Shown one piece after another: positions 59,570-64,000 of a DNA stretch of 64,000 bases (position 1 is the stretch's first letter; each line of letters begins with the position of its first letter). A program made the position numbers and the translations under genes. Below the pieces are notes generated by a model. The model was not told where the DNA came from. It did no database searches and was given only the letters and a program-made list of their open reading frames with translations. The DNA comes from JAITVM01 sp031551135 (lineage in GTDB: Bacteria > Bacillota > Clostridia > Lachnospirales > JAITVM01): assembly GCA_031551135.1 (NCBI GenBank), contig JAVBOA010000020.1, positions 1 to 64,000 on the forward strand. The letters are read 5' to 3'.

Positions 59570-60325
59570 ATGTTATTGGAAGTAAATGATATCGGAATTA
59601 TTTTTGGCGGCTTGAGAGCCGTTATGGGATTTAATATAAAAATCGATAAAAATGAAATCGTCGGCCTTATCGGGCCGAACGGCGCCGGAAAAACTACGGT
59701 TTTTAATCTTCTGACAGGCGTTTATATGCCGACAGAGGGAAATATTATTTTTGACGGAAAAGATATAACAGGCAAAAAAACCAACGTTATCAATAATTTA
59801 GGAATAGCAAGGACGTTTCAAAATATACGGCTTTTTAAATCTATGACAGTTATAGATAATGTAAAAGTTGCGTATAATCAAAATATGAAATATAACGAAT
59901 TACAAGGCGTTTTCAAAATCGGCTCGTATAAAAAAGAAGAAGAAGAGCTGCACGAAAAGGCCGAAAATTTGTTGAAAGTCTTTGATTTAAAGGACGTTGC
60001 CGGAGAATACGCCGGAAATCTGCCGTACGGCAAACAGCGTAAACTTGAAATTGCGCGCGCTTTGGGCACAACGCCGAAGCTTTTGCTTTTGGATGAGCCT
60101 GCCGCCGGAATGAATCCCAGCGAAACCTCCGAATTGATGGAAAATATCAAGATTGTGAAAGAAAAATTTGATGTTTCGATTTTATTGATTGAGCATGATA
60201 TGAACCTTGTTATGAATATTTGTGAAAGGCTTTATGTTTTGGATTACGGCAGTTTAATCGCCGCCGGAATCCCGGACGATATAAAAAATAATCAGGCTGT
60301 TATTTCGGCGTATTTGGGGGAATAA
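59570..60325 (+). CDS. livG: Branched-chain amino acid ABC transporter ATPase LivG
   Basis: A 251-residue ABC ATPase. Walker A GPNGAGKTT (about 34-42), the Q loop region LGIARTFQNIRLF, a variant signature LPYGKQRKLEIARAL and Walker B LLLLDEPAAGMNP are those of LivG. AGGTGATTGC precedes the ATG. Confidence 0.94.
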   Translation: MLLEVNDIGIIFGGLRAVMGFNIKIDKNEIVGLIGPNGAGKTTVFNLLTGVYMPTEGNIIFDGKDITGKKTNVINNLGIARTFQNIRLFKSMTVIDNVKVAYNQNMKYNELQGVFKIGSYKKEEEELHEKAENLLKVFDLKDVAGEYAGNLPYGKQRKLEIARALGTTPKLLLLDEPAAGMNPSETSELMENIKIVKEKFDVSILLIEHDMNLVMNICERLYVLDYGSLIAAGIPDDIKNNQAVISAYLGE

Positions 60326-60326
60326 G

Positions 60327-61031
60327 ATGCTAAAGGTCGATAAATTAAATGTATATTACGATAAAATTCATGCGATAAAAGATATTTCGTTCGAGGTAAA
60401 AAAAGGCGAAATTGTTTCGCTTATCGGCGCGAACGGAGCCGGAAAAACAACGACTTTGCACGCAATTTCGGGGCTTGTAAAACCGGCATCCGGTACGATT
60501 TCTTTTACCGAAAAAAATATTTCCGCAATGCGGGCGGATAATATTTTGAAATTAGGGTTGGCGCATGTTCCGGAAGGAAGAAGGATTTTCGCAAGCCTAA
60601 CCGTTGAGGAAAATCTTGAATTAGGTGCGTATACCATCAAAGATAAAGATTTTATAAAATCCGAATTCGAGCGTGTTTTAAATATTTTTCCTCGTTTAAG
60701 AGAACGCCGCAAACAACGCGCCGGGACGCTTTCGGGCGGAGAACAGCAAATGCTTGCAATCGGGCGCGCGCTGATGTCAAAGCCTTCCATGCTTTTAATG
60801 GACGAGCCGTCTATGGGTCTTGCGCCGATTTTGGTAAAAGAGATTTTCAATATTGTAAAAGAATGTAATGATAACGGCGTTACGATTTTATTGGTAGAGC
60901 AAAACGCAAATATGGCGCTTTCTATTTCGAACCGTGCTTATGTTTTGGAAACAGGAAAAATTGTAATGTTCGGCGACGCGAAAGAATTATTAGGGAACAG
61001 CGAAGTGAAAAAAGCCTATCTTGGAGGTTAA
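60327..61031 (+). CDS. livF: Branched-chain amino acid ABC transporter ATPase LivF
   Basis: A 234-residue ABC ATPase. Walker A GANGAGKTT, then HVPEGRRIFASLTVEENL, the LivF hallmark, LSGGEQQMLAIGRAL and LLMDEPSMGLAP. One base separates it from livG. luxS follows two bases later, so both are in the same transcript. Confidence 0.94.
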   Translation: MLKVDKLNVYYDKIHAIKDISFEVKKGEIVSLIGANGAGKTTTLHAISGLVKPASGTISFTEKNISAMRADNILKLGLAHVPEGRRIFASLTVEENLELGAYTIKDKDFIKSEFERVLNIFPRLRERRKQRAGTLSGGEQQMLAIGRALMSKPSMLLMDEPSMGLAPILVKEIFNIVKECNDNGVTILLVEQNANMALSISNRAYVLETGKIVMFGDAKELLGNSEVKKAYLGG

Positions 61032-61033
61032 AA

Positions 61034-61507
61034 ATGGAAGTACCGAGTTTTAATGTTAATCACGACAAAATGCTCAGAGGCGTTTATGTTTCACGCAAAG
61101 ACGACGTAAACGGAAATATTGTCACAACTTTCGATTTGCGCATGAAACTGCCGAATAAAGAGCCTGTTTTGGATAATCCCGCAATTCATACAATCGAACA
61201 TCTACTGGCAGTTTATTTAAGGACTAATACCGAATATGCCGATAATCTTATATATATAGGACCGATGGGTTGCCGTACGGGTTTTTATATGATTTTGAAA
61301 GGCGATTTGCAGCCAATCGACATTATTCCGATGCTTAAAAACGCCTTTGGATATATCGTGGATTTTGATGAAGATATTCCTGCTACGACGAGTATAGAAT
61401 GTGGTAATTATTTAGACCATAATCTTATTTTTGCCAAATACGAAGCAAAAAAATATCTCGAAGAAATTTTAAATCATATAAAAAATGAAAATATGGTGTA
61501 CTCATAA
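61034..61507 (+). CDS. luxS: S-ribosylhomocysteine lyase LuxS
   Basis: A 157-residue metalloenzyme of the activated methyl cycle that cleaves S-ribosylhomocysteine into homocysteine and DPD, the AI-2 precursor. Metal ligands His52 and His56 in HTIEH, Cys123 in ECGNYLDH, and the catalytic Cys80 in GPMGCRTGFY are all present. GGAGG precedes the ATG. Unusually it is the last-but-one gene of the liv operon. Confidence 0.95.
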   Translation: MEVPSFNVNHDKMLRGVYVSRKDDVNGNIVTTFDLRMKLPNKEPVLDNPAIHTIEHLLAVYLRTNTEYADNLIYIGPMGCRTGFYMILKGDLQPIDIIPMLKNAFGYIVDFDEDIPATTSIECGNYLDHNLIFAKYEAKKYLEEILNHIKNENMVYS

Positions 61508-61533
61508 TATCGGCCTCTGTAAAGGGGTGTTCT

Positions 61534-62334
61534 ATGTCGTACAAAGATGATGTTATCAGAATAAACAGCTCCAAACAATCGCTGAACGCAAAAATTTCAT
61601 CGCATATGGAAACGGGCAGCGATTTAATTTATTGGTATATAAAATTCAATATTCCACTGATGGCGGAGTCTGTTTCAAATAAAACCATGCGTGTAACCGA
61701 TACCGACGGATATATTATGCGTACGGATATTACCTATAATACCGAAAAAAATATTATTGTAATCTCGCCAATCGACACTTACGAGCAGGATGTTTTTTAT
61801 ATTTTGACAGTAACGAAAAAAGTTTCTTCGGCTAAGGGCAATAAAATGAAATCCGAAATAAATATCCTGTTTAAATTATTGAATAACGAGATTTCCGAAT
61901 ATAAAATTTTGAAAGAAAATGTTGTTATACCAAAACCAAAAGCGCGTGACAAGGAATATTACCGCTCAAAAGTCTATTCGGTAGAAAATAAAATTAAACG
62001 TGATAAAGCGGAGGTTTCACTGACCCCAATAAAGATTAATATTTTAATCGGGGTGTTTGGTATTCTTTTTATGATTAGCTCATTATTTATGAATTCCAAA
62101 GAATTTACCATCGTGAGTATTTTTCTATCTATTATCGGGATTTTGCATATTATTCTTCAAATCGCGGACCCCAAAAAGCGCGCGACGCTTTTATATAATA
62201 TCGGCGCAATTGCCTTTAATTCCGGAAAATATAAACGGGCTGACAAATACTTTCGTTCTGCATTTAATTTGGACGAACAGAATGAGATTTATGAATACGC
62301 AATTGAAAAAATAAAATATTATATATCGGTTTGA
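61534..62334 (+). CDS. Membrane protein with Ig-like N-terminal and TPR-like C-terminal regions
   Basis: A 266-residue protein I do not recognise by name. The first 115 residues are beta-rich (a bacterial Ig-like pattern ending in FYILTVTKKVSSAKGNKM). A charged linker follows, then two close hydrophobic segments (INILIGVFGILFMISSLFM and FTIVSIFLSIIGILHIIL). The C-terminal AFNSGKYKRADKYFRSAFNLDEQNEIYEYAIEKI looks like one or two TPR units. No signal peptide. GGGGTGTTCT precedes the ATG. It probably ends the liv-luxS transcript. Confidence 0.65.
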   Translation: MSYKDDVIRINSSKQSLNAKISSHMETGSDLIYWYIKFNIPLMAESVSNKTMRVTDTDGYIMRTDITYNTEKNIIVISPIDTYEQDVFYILTVTKKVSSAKGNKMKSEINILFKLLNNEISEYKILKENVVIPKPKARDKEYYRSKVYSVENKIKRDKAEVSLTPIKINILIGVFGILFMISSLFMNSKEFTIVSIFLSIIGILHIILQIADPKKRATLLYNIGAIAFNSGKYKRADKYFRSAFNLDEQNEIYEYAIEKIKYYISV

Positions 62335-62344
62335 TTTTTAAGAA

Positions 62345-62402
62345 GTATAGAATCAAGAAAAATAAAAATGCTTCACAATCAATATATTGCTAAAATGCTA
62401 TT
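62345..62402 (+). repeat. Repeat family C, divergent copy
   Basis: Contains AAGAAAAAT...ACAATCAATATATTG.TAAAATGCTA, similar to 10140-10190 and 4700-4747. A more degenerate copy lies at 54268-54318. Confidence 0.45.
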
Positions 62403-62407
62403 GCGAA

Positions 62408-62446
62408 AAATAAAACGTGAGCGAAATTTCGGACTCACGTTTTTTA
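62408..62446. terminator. Bidirectional terminator between convergent genes
   Basis: AAACGTGAG and CTCACGTTT with a CGAAATTTCG inner stem, followed by TTTT on both strands. Confidence 0.8.
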
Positions 62447-62458
62447 ATTTTCAAATCA

Positions 62459-63754
62459 TTACTGCAATATTAAATCTTTAACATTAAACGGAGTGCAAAT
62501 TCCGTCTTCATCTAAAACAGCGCGGTCACCTTTTAATTCGTCAACAGGGTAAACATTGTTATATACAAAAGATGCAACATTTCCGCCGGTATATGTTTTT
62601 GCACCTTGTCTGACCTTTACCCTAGAGCCTACTTTTATAGTAGCCGGAGTAGGGGTACTGCTTGCAAGAATTAAATCTTTCACATTAAACGGAGTACAAA
62701 TTCCATCTTTGTCCAAAACAGCGCGGTCACCTTTTAGCTCGTCAACAGGATAAACGTTGTCATATACAAAGCTGGAAACATTTCCGCCGGTATATGTTTT
62801 TACGCCCCGCGTGACTCGTACCATAGAACCAACGCTGATTGAGCCTGTAGGTTTATCCACAATAACCAGCTCTACAACATTAAAAGGTGTGTTAATGCCG
62901 TTTTGGTCAAGAACCGCCCGGCCGATACTCATATCTAAGTTATCGATTCGATATACTCCGTCATAAACAAAGCTGGAAACTTTTCCGCCGGTATATGTCG
63001 GCGCATTTCTTCTGACTTGTACCATTGTGCCGACTTGCATTGATAAATCTGAAAAAACATAGAATAAATTGGCGGTTTCAAATGTCATCAATTTACCGTT
63101 TACATTGATTACAGCGGTTTCATAGTTATTGGAAACCGAGGTTATGATATATGCTTTTAAATGTTCTTCAGAAGTCAAAGATTCACCATTTAGAGACTCT
63201 GCCCCATATCTTACGCGTACATATTTTCCGGCACTAAAATAACCGTTTCTTCTTTCATATTCTCTTTCGCAGTCATGAACAAAATCAGGCCAAGCGCCTT
63301 CGTCGATTATTCTGCGAGGACATTTTTTACCGCTCCAGTCGGTATGCTGATAAAGATATCCTTGTGCATCTTCAACATCATGTCTGATCAAAATATCTAC
63401 AGCAAGCTCTATTGCATTTTGTTTGGCTGTTTCATAATTACTATCCGGGTTTACGCAAATTTCTATCGACACAGTTGTCATATTTCCGCCTGTACTTCTG
63501 CCGGCGTCGCCGGCATGCCATGCGGCTTCATCTTCTGGTATTGACCTTGTAATAAGCTTATCATCAACCGCATAATGCCACGATGCAAAACCGCTGCTTC
63601 CGCCGCCCTGCAAATATCTGGCATGGCTGAGCGCTCCTGCACCTCTACCCCAATTATCGGTTTCATGTATCGTTACACCGCGGAAATAGTTTAATTTTCT
63701 GCCGGAACGTGCATTCGAACCTCTTGGTGCCAATATTTCTCTAATTTCTACCAT
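62459..63754 (-). CDS. N-acetylmuramoyl-L-alanine amidase with three tandem C-terminal repeats
   Basis: A 431-residue amidase_2/PGRP-type protein. The zinc site is formed by GVTIHETDNWGRGA, ASWHYAVDD and YQHTDWSGKKCP. After about residue 185 comes a linker domain (YVRVRYGAESLNGESL), then three copies of an about 55-residue SH3-like repeat (VGSMVRVTRGVKTYTGGNVSSF...PFNVKDLIL), the last two nearly identical. It has no signal peptide, like phage endolysins, and the amidase opens with the endolysin-like EIREILAPRGSNARSG. ATG at 63754 follows TAGGAGGGATAAT. No phage genes are nearby. Confidence 0.85.
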   Translation of the reverse strand: MVEIREILAPRGSNARSGRKLNYFRGVTIHETDNWGRGAGALSHARYLQGGGSSGFASWHYAVDDKLITRSIPEDEAAWHAGDAGRSTGGNMTTVSIEICVNPDSNYETAKQNAIELAVDILIRHDVEDAQGYLYQHTDWSGKKCPRRIIDEGAWPDFVHDCEREYERRNGYFSAGKYVRVRYGAESLNGESLTSEEHLKAYIITSVSNNYETAVINVNGKLMTFETANLFYVFSDLSMQVGTMVQVRRNAPTYTGGKVSSFVYDGVYRIDNLDMSIGRAVLDQNGINTPFNVVELVIVDKPTGSISVGSMVRVTRGVKTYTGGNVSSFVYDNVYPVDELKGDRAVLDKDGICTPFNVKDLILASSTPTPATIKVGSRVKVRQGAKTYTGGNVASFVYNNVYPVDELKGDRAVLDEDGICTPFNVKDLILQ

Positions 63755-63957
63755 ATTATCCCTCCTAAAATTGCATTTTATCATTTGCTAGTTTAATACT
63801 AATCACCGATTAAATCGTTGGAACCAAGGGAAGGCAAACGCCTTGAGGAGTTTTGACCGAAGGTTCGAGCGCATTTATCGACTTTTAACATACTTCATGA
63901 GACGATTTTTATATTTTTGAATATTATGAATGTCCTTAATGTCATTTTTTTGCTTTT

Positions 63958-64000
63958 ATACTATTTTCATTATAAAGGATAGAAAAAATATTTCATTTCA
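63958..64000 (-). repeat. Palindromic MITE, copy 10, cut by window edge
   Basis: ATACTATTTTCATTATAAAG then the GATAGAAAAAATATTTCATTT segment, in the inverted orientation as copy 3. Left flank TTA. The region 63785-63957 before it holds no gene that I recognise. Confidence 0.8.

Noticed and set aside
63785..63957. tRNA-like GGTTCGAG segment before MITE copy 10
   Set aside because: No acceptor stem or anticodon arm can be folded around it.
10000..64000. Repeated hairpins as a possible CRISPR array
   Set aside because: Copies are kilobases apart, about 113 bp long and flanked by TNA duplications, with no regular spacers and no cas genes.

Overview
The window looks like a chromosomal segment of a low-GC, single-membrane Firmicute, most likely a Clostridia-class anaerobe. 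Supporting signs are AT-rich intergenic DNA, strong GGAGG ribosome binding sites with frequent TTG and GTG starts, lipoprotein solute-binding proteins, an SLH-domain surface protein, a YesMN-type two-component pair, and a CdaR-like/ftsEX/M23/ctpA block. The species cannot be named from this sequence. No rRNA, tRNA or CRISPR array was found.

Layout. 1-2.7 kb: tail of an IS630-type transposase that truncates an aldo/keto reductase, a divergent PAP2 phosphatase and undecaprenol/diacylglycerol kinase pair, and a degenerate GyrB-like protein. 3.2-15.5 kb: a mannoside utilisation locus (ABC importer without its own ATPase, GH38-like enzyme, GntR regulator, fused mannose-6-phosphate isomerase, GH38 alpha-mannosidase). 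The importer promoter and the regulator promoter share one palindromic operator. 15.8-21.2 kb: a His-Xaa-Ser (Hxs) type peptide maturation cluster with precursor HxsA, HxsD, a short HxsD-like protein and two radical SAM enzymes, HxsC and HxsB. It also carries an embedded A24 prepilin peptidase-like membrane protease and an upstream secreted MORN-repeat protein. Facing it is a 1794-residue SLH surface protein. 27-32 kb: ArsR regulator, DUF1877 protein, SseB-like protein, AraC regulator and GH4 glycosidase. 32.8-39.2 kb: CdaR-like regulator, ftsE, ftsX, a coiled-coil M23 hydrolase, a small exported repeat protein and ctpA. 39.5-43.7 kb: GNAT acetyltransferase, a CobD/HisC-like protein without the usual PLP lysine, and a chemoreceptor. 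44-51.6 kb: nahK, a second ATPase-less sugar importer and a YesM/YesN two-component pair. 51.6-56.1 kb: two RlaP-type nucleotidyltransferases, a holin-like membrane protein, PadR and a divergent FtsW/RodA-like protein. 56.4-62.3 kb: livJ, livHMGF, luxS and a membrane TPR-like protein. 62.4-63.8 kb: an amidase with three tandem C-terminal repeats.

The intergenic regions carry a family of about 113-bp palindromic elements: nine full copies, one cut by the right edge, one 90-bp copy with a replaced core, and several miniature forms. Their ends read TACTATTTTCAT and most copies are flanked by a 3-bp direct repeat of the form TNA, so they look like MITEs. Arm changes are matched by compensating changes on the other arm, so the hairpin seems to be maintained. 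Two further small repeat families are also present.

The most interesting region is the Hxs cluster. The core families are already known as a predicted radical SAM peptide system, but the A24 protease, the HxsD-like short protein and the translationally coupled MORN protein suggest a membrane-anchored or exported product with its own processing route.
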